Assembly (NCBI GenBank): GCA_030323885.1
Contig: CM059187.1
Span: 137,426,415 to 137,490,414 of the forward strand
Source of the DNA: Branchipolynoe longqiensis
Taxonomy: Eukaryota > Annelida > Polychaeta > Phyllodocida > Polynoidae
Length of the DNA stretch: 64,000 bases
Direction of reading: 5' to 3'
The translations under genes and the position numbers were made by a program. The notes beneath the pieces are model-generated. The model saw only the letters and a program-made list of their open reading frames with translations, was not told where the DNA came from and did no database searches. Positions 21,496-32,499 of this stretch are shown here, in pieces (position 1 is the first letter of the stretch; each line of letters opens with the position of its first letter).

Positions 21496-21846
21496 ATTTT
21501 CTAAACCAAAATCTTATTTAGATTTGATTCTACATAGCCAACGTAACTACTGATGCACTTATTAAGCATTTGTTGCTGCATAGCGTAGAATACTGAGTAA
21601 ATTGAATATAACCTGTTACTGATGAAGGCTATGGGCTCAGAATATTGATCAGCATGCCAACATTAATTTCACATGTTTACACTTCAAATATATAAATGAA
21701 TAAGTTAACCTTGTTAAATTAAAGTTACTTCAAACTAAAGTAAGGTAGATTATTCAAATCAACGTAATCATTTATGTTCAGAAAGAAGACAGACACTCAA
21801 CACTATCAGACTATGCAACTTTAATATATTAATAATGACTATATAT
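21496..21846 (-). mobile_element. M1 MITE, start lost, tail duplicated
   Basis: Inverted M1 without its first ~20 bp; ends 'cagactatgcaactttaa' at 21826. The segment from about 21689 (aataagttaacc) to 21846 is repeated at 21847/22311-22467. Confidence 0.75.
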
Positions 21847-21857
21847 AAAAATAAGTT

Positions 21858-22308
21858 GGGTATGCAGGTATTGCAGGTATTGCAATACCTCAGGGAGTTT
21901 CATGCCCCTGCCCTGCAGAGTTGTAAACCACTGCCTTGTGGTACAGGTTCTTGACAGAACCGAAGGCTAAGGGAGCAAACCCCAAACAGAAAACCATGTC
22001 ACTGTGGCAGCATCAAGGGTGGTTGATGTATGGAAGTCACAACATCTCCCGACCAGCCACTGCAGTGACAAATAGTTTTGCGCCTGTCTGGACATGTTCT
22101 TGCTGGTGTGAAACCTCTATTTGCTCCCTGAGAGAGTGCCGCTGGTAACTTACAAAAGCCAGCAGCACTTCAACACTTTTGCTGGCAGCTTTCATGAAAA
22201 TACCGACTCATGGACATCACTCTCAGCAGAGAGCTAAATGGAGAGCGGCAGTCAAGTAATGAAAGCAGTCTTTGTCGCATCACGACTGACAGCATGATGA
22301 TGATGATG
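21858..22308 (+). mobile_element. Internally deleted LINE derivative with TSD
   Basis: Starts 'gggtatgcaggtattgcagg' and runs through a block identical in layout to 53525-53892. It then skips the reverse-transcriptase region and ends with the LINE 3' terminus and (GAT)n tail. Flanked by ataaaaataagtt at 21845-21857 and 22309-22321. Inserted as a unit, so the deleted form was retrotransposed. Confidence 0.8.
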
Positions 22309-22310
22309 AT

Positions 22311-22437
22311 AAAAATAAGTTAACCATTTTAAATCAAAATTACTTCAAACTAGAATCAAATCGATTAAAGGAATCAACCTAATATGTTTAATTAAAATAA
22401 AAAGCTAGAAACTCAACACCATTGGACTATTCAACTT
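22311..22437 (-). mobile_element. M1 MITE, partial (second copy of duplication)
   Basis: 'aataagttaaccattttaaa' to 'ttggactattcaactttaa'. A repeat of the end of the preceding M1, followed by the same 'tatattaataat' sequence. Confidence 0.7.
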
Positions 22438-22499
22438 TAATATATTAATAATACACTATATAACTGGTAATATTGCTCACGAAACCTATAATTACATAT

Positions 22500-22745
22500 G
22501 AGACTGTCTCAAAAGGTGCTAAGCAATAGGGGACAAAACATTGTCCATTGTAACGATCAACATACTATCTGCTTATGCATTTGCTCAGGACAAACTGGTT
22601 TGTTTTTTACATGGTGTTTAAATAGAATACATATAAATTTGAAGCAAATATCCTTCTGTTTTCAGTGTAACCGTTTCTGTGCTGTTTTGTGTCAATCGTT
22701 AGAATAGACAAAAAAAAAATAGTTATCACCTTTTGAGGCAGGCTC
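22500..22745. mobile_element. M5 short TIR element
   Basis: 246 bp, termini gagactgtctcaaaaggtg and 'caccttttgaggcaggctc', ATAT on both sides. Non-autonomous. Confidence 0.8.
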
Positions 22746-22749
22746 ATAT

Positions 22750-23119
22750 ACATGGATGAAGTAGTGGTGGGGGTACGGGGGTGGGGGGTGGAGTCGGGGT
22801 ATCAGTCACAGAATGCAGTCACCAGTGCCACCCTCAACTCGGCTCCTCATACCCATATTGCCAATATTGACAGTCAAATAACGTGAGTGAAATCCTGGAA
22901 GTGGGTCACGTCACTCAAATCTCAAGACATCCGGGTTCCAGACAACTGATCATAAAGTGGGCGGGACACCTTAAGGCACCAGATCCAAGATAACAGATTA
23001 TAGAGACCCCTGATCAAGGCCTCCTTCTCCCCGCACCATGCCGCCTCTTACTCTTAGCCGAAGTACCATGCACTCCACTCCATCACTCCACCCCGTCCTT
23101 CACAACTTGTCATAGGATA
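22750..23119. other. Unique stretch, nothing seen
   Basis: Short G-rich run at 22760-22800, otherwise mixed; no feature supported. Confidence 0.3.
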
Positions 23120-23435
23120 GTCCAGTTAGTAGATCACTAACTTCTAATGCGGGAGTTCATGAGATCAATCCCCGGTCGAGTTAAAACGATGACTTATAAA
23201 TTTGATTCTTGTCGCTCCCTAGCCTGGCGCTCGACATTAATAGGATAGGGCAAGGACTCGTTAGCTCACTGTCAGGATAATGTGACTGAGTGGGGTCATG
23301 GTGCTGGCGGCCTGATTTCCCAGTGGGGCAGTGCTATAAAGTCACCATGAGTGTGCACTGTCACAAGTCAGTACCCAGTCCTGATATGACCTTAAATGTT
23401 GCCAGGATGTAAAACTCCAACACCTAACCAATCCC
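23120..23435 (+). mobile_element. SINE-B-like, diverged head
   Basis: The body is complete ('ttataggatagg'-type phrase to 'taaaactccaacacctaacc'). The head is altered ('aatgcgggagttcatgagat') but keeps the 'ccccggtcgagt' junction. Confidence 0.75.
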
Positions 23436-23605
23436 CCTCCCACCTCCCAGCTCCTTTCGGGTGCTTCTCTGCGTTTTATTTGGTAGGGCCTTCCTACTTT
23501 TCTTTCTGCCTTCCCGCCGTTATTCGGGGAAATAACTTGGATAATTTTTAATAGCGCGCCGACGGGGTCCCTACCAACCCCTCACCCACGCCGCTGATGG
23601 CTCCG
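23436..23605. other. Unique stretch, nothing seen
   Basis: Short unique interval before E3. Confidence 0.3.
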
Positions 23606-23608
23606 TAA

Positions 23609-24123
23609 TACCCCTGTCACACTACGACGTAACGAGCCAACGTGAGCCTAACGTGGTCATTTATCGTCATTACGTTGGGTTACGTTCTGATGACGTCATA
23701 ATGACGTTAGCTACGTCATAATGACGTCGAGCTACGTCATGTTACGTCTTGTTACATCGGCGCGCGTCAAGGTTTTGAACCTGTTCAAAACTTTCGACGT
23801 CACGCGAATGTAAGGGTTTACGTTCGCCGTACGTTCTGTACACGTTCAGTGAACGTCAATGACGTTAAACTGACGTTATTAAAACGTTAGTCACTACGTT
23901 CCACTACGTTCCACTACGTTGACCCACATTAAACCCGGTGGAAACGAAGTTGTCCTCTCTCGTTGAATGACGCTATCACTACGCTTTACCGACGTTACGA
24001 TCTCGTCCACTACGTTGCATCCACGTTCAACTTGTGCCCAAATTTGCATACTACGCCGAGAACTTCAACGTTCTTCACGTTCTCCCTACTCTGACGTCAT
24101 TACGTCGTAGTGTGACAGGGGCA
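23609..24123. mobile_element. E3: TWA-site MITE built of ACGT motifs
   Basis: 515 bp; termini TACCCCTGTCACACTACGAC and the complement of 'cgtcgtagtgtgacaggggca'. Flanks TAA (23606-23608) and TAT (24124-24126) differ by one base. The interior contains dozens of tacgt/acgtt/gacgtca units. Palindromic ACGT and TGACGTCA-like (CRE-like) sites recur. No open frame. Confidence 0.75.
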
Positions 24124-24149
24124 TATAGCTCGGTCTGGGCCGGTGCAGC

Positions 24150-24295
24150 AACGACACCACCAACCGGGCCATGTGGGAGGGAGGCGGGGCGGGCTAGCTG
24201 GGGCGGGCCGGGCTGGCCGGGGCGGGTCGGTGGGGCCGGGCGGGATGGGCCCCCGGCGTCTGGCAATGGGTGGGGGTGAGGGGTCTTAATCTTTG
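24150..24295. other. GC-rich (GGGCGGGCC)-type tract
   Basis: Low-complexity GC sequence with 'ggggcgggccgggctggcc'. No gene context to call a promoter. Confidence 0.4.
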
Positions 24296-24425
24296 CGCCT
24301 GCGCATCGTAGGGTGCTTATCGATGCCAGCGCGACGCTAATGAGGGCTGGAGAAGTCATAGACTGCCATCATCTCCTCCAACAGCACAAAGGCGCTAAAA
24401 GCAAAGCTGTGCTGAGTGACATATA

Positions 24426-24603
24426 CAGTAAAACCTCTTTAACCGACCACTTCCACAAATCGACCACTCCCCTATACCGATCCCTTAATTTGGGTCCCAA
24501 GAATACTATTGTAAGGATATTCTAATCCCCTAAACCGACCAGCTCCCTAAATGGACCACTTAAAGTCGGTCCCAAGGTCGTTCGAGTTATAGAGGTTTCA
24601 CTG
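24426..24603. mobile_element. M2 mariner-like MITE, full length
   Basis: 178 bp, CAGTAAAACCTCTTTAACC to its complement, TA on both sides; followed by a TA microsatellite. Confidence 0.85.
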
Positions 24604-24664
24604 TATATATATATATATATATTTATGTATGTATATATATGAATAAATATTTATGTATCTATAT

Positions 24665-24925
24665 GAGACTCTGTCTGTCTCAAAAGGTGCTAAGCAATAT
24701 GGGACAAAACTTTGTCCATTGTAACGATCAACATACTATCTGCTTATGCATTTGCTCAGGATAAACTGATTTGTTTTTTACATGGTGTTTCATAATCCCA
24801 ACAGAATAAATACTGATTTGAATCAAATGTCCTTGTGTTTTCAGTGTAACTGTTTCTGTGCTGTTTTGTGTCAATCGTTACAATGGACACAAAAAAGAAG
24901 AGTTATCACCTTTTGAGACAGGCTC
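24665..24925. mobile_element. M5 short TIR element
   Basis: Same termini and interior as 22500-22745, with a small duplication of 'ctgt' at the left end. A short C/A tract follows at 24930-25010. Confidence 0.8.
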
Positions 24926-25220
24926 ACAAACAACACACCCACACCCATACACCAAAGAACCACGCACCCACACCCTCATACACCATACACCATGCCCCAC
25001 CCACCCACCAACCATATATGAAAAGTATGATATGGTGTTTGGTATGGCTTAAACTTCGAACTAGATAGTTAATCGATAATATGATACAATTCTTTTAAAA
25101 TTGCATGCCTTAGCTAGAGTGGGTACTATTTAATATCTGATGGTATACAGTTATTGTTAATGAATGAATGAAATAACTGAGATGTAATATAATAAGTAGT
25201 TATATATGTACACTCTATGT

Positions 25221-25451
25221 CATCATGCTGTCGGTCGCGATGCGACAAAGACTGCTTTCATTACTTCACTGCCGCTCTCCATTTAGCTCTCTGCTGTGAG
25301 AGTTGCGTCCATGAGTCGGTCTTAATGTCTCTCAGCTTCAGGTTTCTCTTGATGGTATCCTTGAACCGGAGATGAGGGCACCCTCTCTTTCTGTAACCAG
25401 AAGACAGTTGAGAATAGAGGATCTGCTTTGGTAGCCTGTCTGATGACAACA
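25221..25451 (-). mobile_element. 5'-truncated LINE with 12-bp TSD
   Basis: On minus this encodes the last ~75 residues of the reverse-transcriptase protein seen at 53.0-53.5 kb (ending '..QRAKWRAAVK'), then the 3' UTR and a minimal (GAT) tail. Perfect flanks tacactctatgt at 25209-25220 and 25452-25463. A clean target-primed insertion. Confidence 0.9.
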
Positions 25452-25463
25452 TACACTCTATGT

Positions 25464-25746
25464 ATAGGCTACAAATACCAGTCATTGTGTAGCCAATCAT
25501 GATATATCAACATCTCGTAAGACTTGGGTAAACATTACAAGTTAAGTGATGTAGTGGAGTTATCCTCATGAATTTTAATATTTGGTAAGCAAATATCTTA
25601 TATAATATTTATACTTTATAAGATTAGGTGCAGGATGAAGAATTTCGCTCAATAAAGAAAAATATGTTTTCATTATCAGTGGTCATTGAAACCCAGTGCA
25701 ATCGGTACAGGTGTGTGTGTGGTGGGGGGGGGGGATCTCCCGGAAG
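25464..25746. other. Unique stretch, nothing seen
   Basis: AT-rich, with a G run near 25722-25733. Confidence 0.3.
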
Positions 25747-25945
25747 TTTCTTTGTTTTGTTTTATGTCCTAGCAACATCTAAGGTCATATCAGGACGCGT
25801 ACCGACTTGTGACAGTGCACATTCATGGCGACATTATAGTGCTTCCCCACTGGGATACAGTACCATGACCTGATATCACACTCAGTCACATTATCCTGAC
25901 ACTGAGCCAACCAGTCCCTACCCTATCCTGATTATGCCGAGCGGC
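25747..25945 (-). mobile_element. SINE A/B, head lost
   Basis: Tail and body present to 'atgccgagcggctggcta', then unrelated sequence. 25946-26151 shows nothing else. Confidence 0.8.
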
Positions 25946-26151
25946 TGGCTACTCTCCCAGAAGTAAAAAGGCATAAGTTAGTCACAAGTGGCCAACGCGA
26001 CAGGGGATGAGTCCCACCGTGAGGCAGGTAGCACCAAGTATCAAAGTACAGTTAATATAGAGATAGCGAAAAGGCAAAACTATTCACACACCCACCTTTA
26101 ATAGCCAACACGCCTCCACTTATTCACAATTATCATGATCAATGGTGCTTT

Positions 26152-26740
26152 GGTCGTAATGCGAAGCATTACGTTTGATGCGAGGAGAGGAAGAGACCCT
26201 CCCCCGCCCCGGGCTGTCGCGCTGCGCTCTCACCTCACCCGACGCCGCCGCGCGCCGCTCCCTCCCCCGCCCCCGTGTCGCGCAGCATTCACGCCTCACC
26301 CGACGCCCGCTGCTCACTTTCTCTTGCCCTCCCCCGGGCCGGCAGCATTCACACCTCACCTGCTGTCGCCCGTCCACCTTCCCTTATAAGGCCGCCCGCC
26401 GGCCTCCCTCAGGCACTCGCCCTCCTGCCGCCTTCCAGCTCTCTTCCCTTTTTCCTCCACCCACTCACCCATCTCTTTCCTCTTAAACCCTTCCTTTTCA
26501 GCGGTGGAGGGCTCCTCGGTACCCCCTCACTGAACATCTACAGACATTTACTCTGCTGAACATTCCTTTCTTGCTCCTGTACATTCCTATCTGTTGCTCC
26601 TCATGAGCCCGATCATTGCATTGCTCCTCCTGAGCCTGTTTATTATCTCTTCCTCTGTATACTCTGCATGTTGAGGCGTCAATAAAACGCCTTTCTTTCC
26701 ACCCCCGCTTTGCTTTCTTCCTTTTCGCGCATCAAGTTGA
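26152..26740 (+). mobile_element. Solo-LTR-like element, long copy
   Basis: Shares its first ~290 bp with 9386-9679, including CGTAATGCGAAGCATTACG at 26155-26173. Three 'gcagcattcacRcctcacc' repeats form a U3-like block. A TATA box (26395-26399) precedes a polyadenylation signal AATAAA (26681-26686) by about 285 bp, as in an LTR R region. TGATGCG near 26178 and CGCATCA near 26734 could be the inverted LTR tips. No gag or pol beside it, so a solo LTR or related Pol II unit. Confidence 0.55.
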
Positions 26741-26761
26741 AACAGCCTATCCTTTCCAGGA

Positions 26762-27131
26762 GGACCAGACGGGATGGGCGAAAAAGTTAGAGCGTCCATC
26801 TCCCGTGCTGGTAGACCCTGGGTTCGAACCCTGGTCGAGTCAAACCAATGACTTAAAAATTGATACTTCTTGCTTCCTAGCAAGGCACTCGGCATTATTA
26901 GGAAAGGGCAAGGACTGGTGTGCTCAGTGTCAGGATAATGTGACTGAGTGGGATATCGCAGGTGCGGCTGGTTTCCCAGGGACGCCGCCTGGTGCCTGTC
27001 CCACGTCCTGATGACCGAGCAGAGCTATAAAGATCACGCCACTGAAGTGCATGTGCACTGTCACAAGTCGGTGCCCGTCCTGATATGACCTTAGATGTTG
27101 CTAGGACTTAAAACAACAACAAACAAACAAA
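26762..27131 (+). mobile_element. SINE-A, full length with 11-bp TSD
   Basis: Flanked by cctttccagga at 26751-26761 and 27132-27142. Head 'gatgggcgaaaaagttagag', single B box 'gggttcgaaccc'. The body carries an unusual ~45-bp alteration at 26958-27005, then a normal 3' end. It lies just downstream of the LTR-like sequence. Confidence 0.9.
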
Positions 27132-27290
27132 CCTTTCCAGGAATTATTTAGGGCCCAATCATGGTCTTAGTGTCTCTGTGATTAAAACGTGGCTTGTGGA
27201 GTCATTCGGCCCTAATGGCCCTCCTCGGCCGTTTGAGTGACGTAGGCCAGGGGGTACTTAGAGACTTGGAAAGTAGGGCAGACCATCACT

Positions 27291-27645
27291 TAAAGTTGCA
27301 TACTCCGATGGTTTTGGAGTTCTGCCATTTTACAGCAATAACTATATTAGATTGATCATTAGTGTTAACTTTACTTTAGTGTGAAGTAATTTTTATTTTA
27401 AATTTTTCACTTGTGAGATATTTGAAGTGCAAACATGTAAAAGTAATTTTGGCAAGCCTGACAAAACTCTGAAACCTTTGTAGTAACATCTTCTATTAAA
27501 TTGACTCAATATAATATTCCCTTCTATGCAGGAACAAATGTTCAATAAATTAATCAGTATCGAAGTTAGATATGTAGAATCAGCTGTAGATAATTGTTTT
27601 GGTTATGGAAAGTTTATACTTCATCGGACTATGCAGGTTTAAAGT
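27291..27645 (+). mobile_element. M1 TTAA-type MITE
   Basis: 'agttgcatactccgatgg' to 'tcatcggactatgcagg', TTAA at left and TTTAAA at right. 27143-27290 before it shows nothing. Confidence 0.8.
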
Positions 27646-27649
27646 AGAT

Positions 27650-28105
27650 TTGATGCATTTAGAGTGATCCTGATAACCTATATACGTCCACTTCCTTTCC
27701 CTGTGTGACGTCACAGAATTACTAACAATATAATCTCAATCTAATTATGTTGGACTGATTGATCCCTAGGTATTGGGTTCGAGCTCAAATGGCCTAGTGC
27801 AATACTATCGATATTGTTGGAATATGAATATTTTGTTGAGACACACAGAATATTCATGCAAGGAATACTTTGGTAAACTCCTCTGTCCCAGATCTTTAAT
27901 CAGTTCAGTGCCACTGCGGTGTTATTTTTGGTGCGGGTGGTGTCCGGGGAATACTTCTCCCCGGCTACCATTAAGGCACTGACTGCAGAACTCAGTCAAC
28001 CCATAATTGCTACTTGTTAAGAGTGCTGAGGTGGGAACTGGGTATTTAACCCGGGCCAGGGAGACGGGTGCTGAGCATCTATAGTGGGGGAAAGTGGGCG
28101 CGTGA
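27650..28105. other. Unique stretch, nothing seen
   Basis: Ordinary composition, short open frames only. Confidence 0.3.
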
Positions 28106-28108
28106 TAG

Positions 28109-28770
28109 TTGGTTGGTTGTTGGAGTTTTATGCCTGGTACACACCTACCATATACGATTCGCGCACTAAAACTCGCGACTCGACCCGACCCGCTTAAAAC
28201 TGAAAACGGGCCGATTCATTTTTCGAATCGCGAATCGCAATCGTAATCGGCCTGTTTTAGCCCTAAAACTGAGGTTTTAGTCGTGAATTGCAATCGCTAG
28301 GTGTGCGCGGGGAGCGCACACCTAGCGATTTTTGTGCGCGAAACAGGCAGTTTTAGATCGTATGCGGTAGGTGGGTGCGCACAAATGGTAGGTGTGTACT
28401 AGGCATTACGTCCTGGCAACATCCAAAGTCATATCAGGAAAAACTCCAACAACCAACCAAGCAACATCCTGGTAACATCTAAGGTCATATCAGAACGGGT
28501 ACCGACTTGTTACAGTGTGCACTCATGGTGACTTTATAGTGCTTCCCCACTGGGAGACCAGGCCACAAGCACCATGACCTGATATCCCACTCAGTCACAT
28601 TATTCTGTCACTGAGCCAACCAGTCCTTGCCCTATCCTAATAATGCCGAGCGCCAGGCTAGAAAGGACAAGTATGCATTTTTAAGTCATTGGTTTGACTC
28701 GACCAGGGTTCAAACTCCCATCAGTTCGAATCCCACGATCTACCAAAACGGGAGACGGGCGCTCAACTGC
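28109..28770 (-). mobile_element. SINE-A, interrupted by E1
   Basis: The tail side begins 'ggttggttgttggagtttta' at 28109-28130 and resumes at 28406 after E1. A short rearranged piece with an inverted tail (28437-28462) precedes the main body (28463-28770). The head is missing its last ~20 bp. Confidence 0.8.
28131..28405. mobile_element. E1: TTA-site MITE inserted in a SINE
   Basis: 275 bp with 21-bp inverted termini (starting TGCCTGGTACACACCTACC, one mismatch) and target duplication TTA at 28128-28130 and 28406-28408. The SINE host gives the empty site unambiguously. The interior repeats cgaatcg, gcaatcg and actaaaact-type units in both orientations. PIF/Harbinger-like by TSD (inference). 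Confidence 0.9.
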
Positions 28771-29255
28771 CTGCAGGCCTCCTTCTCCAAATAGTCCCTT
28801 CCCACCAACATCGGGATTCCTCATTCCTCACACCAATGCATACATATATTTATATAGTACAGAACAAACCAATAGTCAAGATACCCAAACTAACATCCAA
28901 ATCCTACTGCTTACAGAACAACACAATGAATAAAAGAGTATCTGATCACACTGAAATCTGACTAAGTAAAGGTACTAGTATCTACCTGAATTGGAAAATC
29001 CTAAACCAAAAACTAAAACCTTGCATGTGAATGTAAAATGATTTAATGTACCTCATACCCATTACTTACTGCATCGTCTACGCTTTAATTTCAGAATCTA
29101 CATCACATTTCAAGACACTATATAAATCATGTTTAACAAAAAAGAAATTGTGTAAATATTGAGACACCTGTAACACTTACGGCCGGAAGACCAGTGCTAT
29201 GGTGCTGACAAAAGATTTATATGAATAAAATTCATTTGCCAAAAAAACCCTGAGA
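28771..29255. other. Unique stretch, nothing seen
   Basis: AT-rich with scattered short frames. Confidence 0.3.
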
Positions 29256-29570
29256 AAAACTCATTCGGCCATCCTTTCTGGTGGGTGCGTGGTGCTGATG
29301 CTGACTTGTGACAGTGCACACCCAGAGCGACTTAAACAGTGAGCTACAAGGCCATTGTGATAATAACAAAGTATCAGCACTCAGTAACAGTATCCTGACA
29401 CTGAGCCAGGCAGTCCCTAGCCTAACCTAGTAGTACTGAATACCATGCAACGTAACACCAAGTATCAGTTTTGTAAGTTTGTGTGTGTCTGTTTAATTCT
29501 GTCAGGTATTGAAATGATGACCTGCTGCATGTGAAGCAGTCAGCCTGTCCTCTCAGCTATCCCGTCCAAT
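29256..29570 (-). mobile_element. Two old SINE A/B pieces
   Basis: 29258-29280 is a head end (ctcattcggccatcctttct). 29283-29570 is a strongly diverged body with 'atcctgacactgagccagg' and a head-like end. Confidence 0.5.
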
Positions 29571-29604
29571 CCTTGTGATACTATCTTGCTGGCTGAAATA
29601 AAAC

Positions 29605-29727
29605 TGGGTCTCCCAGTAGGGCAGCACTATTAAATCGCTATGAGTGTACACTGGCACAAGTCGGTACCCATCCCGATATGACCTTAGATGTTGGCAGGAC
29701 ATAAAACCCTTACAAACAGACAAACCC
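29605..29727 (+). mobile_element. SINE A/B 3' part
   Basis: 'ggtctcccagtagggcagca' to 'ggacataaaacccttacaaa'. Confidence 0.7.
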
Positions 29728-29929
29728 GCCGTTCTGACGGTAGTCCTAGAAGGAATGTTTTGAGCAATCACCTCACTGTCCAGCCTGGGTCTGTTTGACA
29801 TGCCCCCAGTGTGATACACGCATTCTGATTGGCTCTCAATGGGTAGCCATCTGTCTGGCTTGTAACACAATCATCTCAGACATGGCTTAGCTGACACTGC
29901 TTCCTCAGCCCCACTCGTCTCCCGGGAAC

Positions 29930-30310
29930 ACACTGCTACCCTCTCAACTTCCCACACTTCCACAGTCCCACATTTCCACACTCCCACACTCTCACACTCT
30001 CACACTCCCACACGTACTCACACAACCCCACCCACACCCCCACATTCCTCCTTCCCACACTCCCACACTCCCACACTCCAACACTCTCACACTCCCACAC
30101 TCCCACACACCCACACACACACTCACACAACCCCACCCACATTCCCACACTCCCACACTCCCACACTCTCACACTCCCACACACTCACACACTCACACAA
30201 CCCCACCCACACTCCCACATTCCACATTCCCACACTCCCATACTCCCACCCCCCACCCCCACCCCCCCACCCCCCACACACATCCACTCCCACACCCCCA
30301 CCCACCCACA
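29930..30310. repeat. (CCCACACT)n low-complexity tract
   Basis: C/A/T-rich array of cacactcccacactctca units with higher-order blocks containing 'cacacaaccccacccacac'. Minus-strand frames are compositional. Confidence 0.9.
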
Positions 30311-30439
30311 CACACCCAACTCTGTTTGTCCCTTTAATGCAACCCCAAGATGCAACACTGTACCAGTGGCGCCATCTTGGCCCACCTCTCCTCAACCGGA
30401 TGTTGACCAGTATCACTAGCCATTTCAGTGGTACCGGAA

Positions 30440-30625
30440 GTGGCGTTTACAATGTGCAGGGGTCGTAGCGCCACTATCGGAACTGGGGCTGGGGAGGCTG
30501 GATCAGTAGATGACTAGGACAGACTCCATCAGTTCATGGAGCTGAGTGAGTGATTATGGAGGGATATTCCGGGTTATTATACTCGTATGCACACTATATA
30601 TATAGATATATATATATATAGGTTT
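30440..30625 (-). repeat. R1 repeat, inverted, with TA tract
   Basis: 'gtagcgccactatcgg' then 'ttattatactcgtatgcaca' and a TA run: the R1 parts in reverse order. Confidence 0.4.
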
Positions 30626-30682
30626 ATATACTGAAGCAAATCCATATATACATATACAGTGGTCACCACATTATTCAGGAAA

Positions 30683-30985
30683 GCGTTGTTCGTTTTTCGC
30701 TTTACATCCTAGCAGCATATAAGGTCAGATTAGGACGGGTACAGACTTGTGAAAGCAGGCACTCATGGCGACTTTGTAGTGTAGCCCCATGAGGAGACTG
30801 GGTCATTGACACCATGGCCTGATATCCCACTCAGTCGCACTATCTTGATATTGTGCAAACCAGTACTTGCCCTATCTTAATAATGCTGAGTGCCAGTCTA
30901 GGAAGTAACACAGATGTTGGTAGTCATCGGTTTGACTTGGTCAGCGTTCGAGTCCCACCACCTCCCTCATGGGGAGCCAGCCAGT
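30683..30985 (-). mobile_element. SINE A/B with variant head
   Basis: 'cctagcagcatataaggtca', 'gcactcatggcgactttgta', 'aatgctgagtgccagtcta', then a head with 'agcgttcgagtcccacc' and 'ggagccagccagtgctttt', close to the variant head at 11.4 kb. Confidence 0.7.
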
Positions 30986-31192
30986 GCTTTTTTCATTTGT
31001 TTTTTTTAAAGGTGGTTTGTATATTCTGGTCACAACAGCTAAGTGCGTTCACTTGTTTTTGCTGCTGTGCAGTGGGTGGTCATAATCCATACGGGTTGAT
31101 TTCCTTTTCTATTTTTCTTAGTTTTCGATTACATTTGTGTACAGAGTTAACATTTGTAATACCTTGAACCCATGCAATTAGTGGTTTAATCT

Positions 31193-31378
31193 CATAATCA
31201 TCATCGTCATCATCATAAGACTGCTTTCAATACTTGACTGCTGCTCTCCATTTAGCTCTCTGCTGTGAGAGCGATGTCCATGAGTCGGTCTTAATGTCTC
31301 TCAGCTTCAGGTTTCTCTTGATGGTATCCTTGAACCGGAGACGAGGGCGCCCTCTCTTTCTGTAACCAGAACACAGTC
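31193..31378 (-). mobile_element. 5'-truncated LINE 3' end
   Basis: The same terminal coding part (about 45 residues) and 3' UTR as at 25221, ending in (CAT)n on plus. The 3' UTR carries a ~20-bp deletion relative to the other copies. Confidence 0.8.
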
Positions 31379-32159
31379 TAGATATACCATATTAGTTTAC
31401 TATTGTTTTTGTCACACCTTTTTCCCATCCCGTCCAGTCAAAACAAAAATAGGAAAATATTCAGCCAAATCTATGCGTCTCGAGGGCATCATTTGTATAC
31501 CATTGTGCTGCGCATGCGCATCCATATGTAGCTTCCGGTTCATCCACTCCATCAGTGCAATCCCTCACCAACTCACACCCTGGCCTCGTCCCCACTGCCT
31601 CTTGTAGCCGTTCAAGAACCCCCGTGGAAGATTCCTCCAGGGTGCTGATAGACCTTATCTGCTGCTACTGCTGACAGTGGTCCTGATCCCTGCCCGGCCT
31701 GGGGACCTTTAAAAGCCGCGATCTATGCCGCTGAACCCCCGATAACCCCCGGGAGTTTGGCATCAATGTTATCCACACATAACAATATCAATGCTGGTTG
31801 GGTTAGTGGCTGGTTCAGTTTTGTGCATTCAACGCTGGTTTGATTTTTACTAGGGTTAACGCTGGATAGTCCGATCAAGCATCACATTTTTTTCGAACCG
31901 TATAATGCTACTACTATCTCTGATTTTTAATCACATATAATAATATTAAAATGTAAAATAATTATATGCAATATAATTGTGCATAAAGTAATTATATGGA
32001 TAGTGATAAACCCTTTATCACGTGTAATAAGCCCTGTCGTGGTCCCCCTCCACCCCTTCCCCCCTCCGGTTAGGGTGGGGGCGGGTACCAGCATGCTCTC
32101 CCCCCCCCCGCCTCCATGGGGTGTGACTCACCACTCGCGCGGAATCATTTATTATACAT
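31379..32159. other. Unique stretch, nothing seen
   Basis: Mixed to AT-rich. C run at 32100-32110. No gene recognised. Confidence 0.3.
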
Positions 32160-32380
32160 AATTATACATACTTATACATAATAGTACGTGTTATATACTA
32201 ATACACAATATATGTAATATATAGTACATGTATAATATATTAATTGATAATGCAAATATAGATTATATATGATATATATTTATATAATATATAATATATT
32301 ATAACACTCATATATAATATATAAAATGTATATATATATATTTTTTGAATATAATATATAATAATACTTATATATGACTA
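32160..32380. repeat. AT-rich palindromic tract
   Basis: Dense 'taatatata/tatatatta' sequence with local self-complementarity. Confidence 0.6.
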
Positions 32381-32499
32381 TTATTAACCAAGCAGGTATG
32401 ACATAATGCGTAGAGTGGTGGCTTACTGTGTGGAATGTTGGTGCTCAAACCTCAGCGGAGTATTATTGATCTATTACAATCCGAGAAGACAATGCAATG

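Noticed and set aside
24034..24359. Overlapping 81- and 94-codon frames
   Set aside because: Cover the E3 end and a GC-rich tract; compositional.
26395..26399. Promoter of a host gene
   Set aside because: The TATA box belongs to a repeated LTR-like sequence and no downstream gene is visible.
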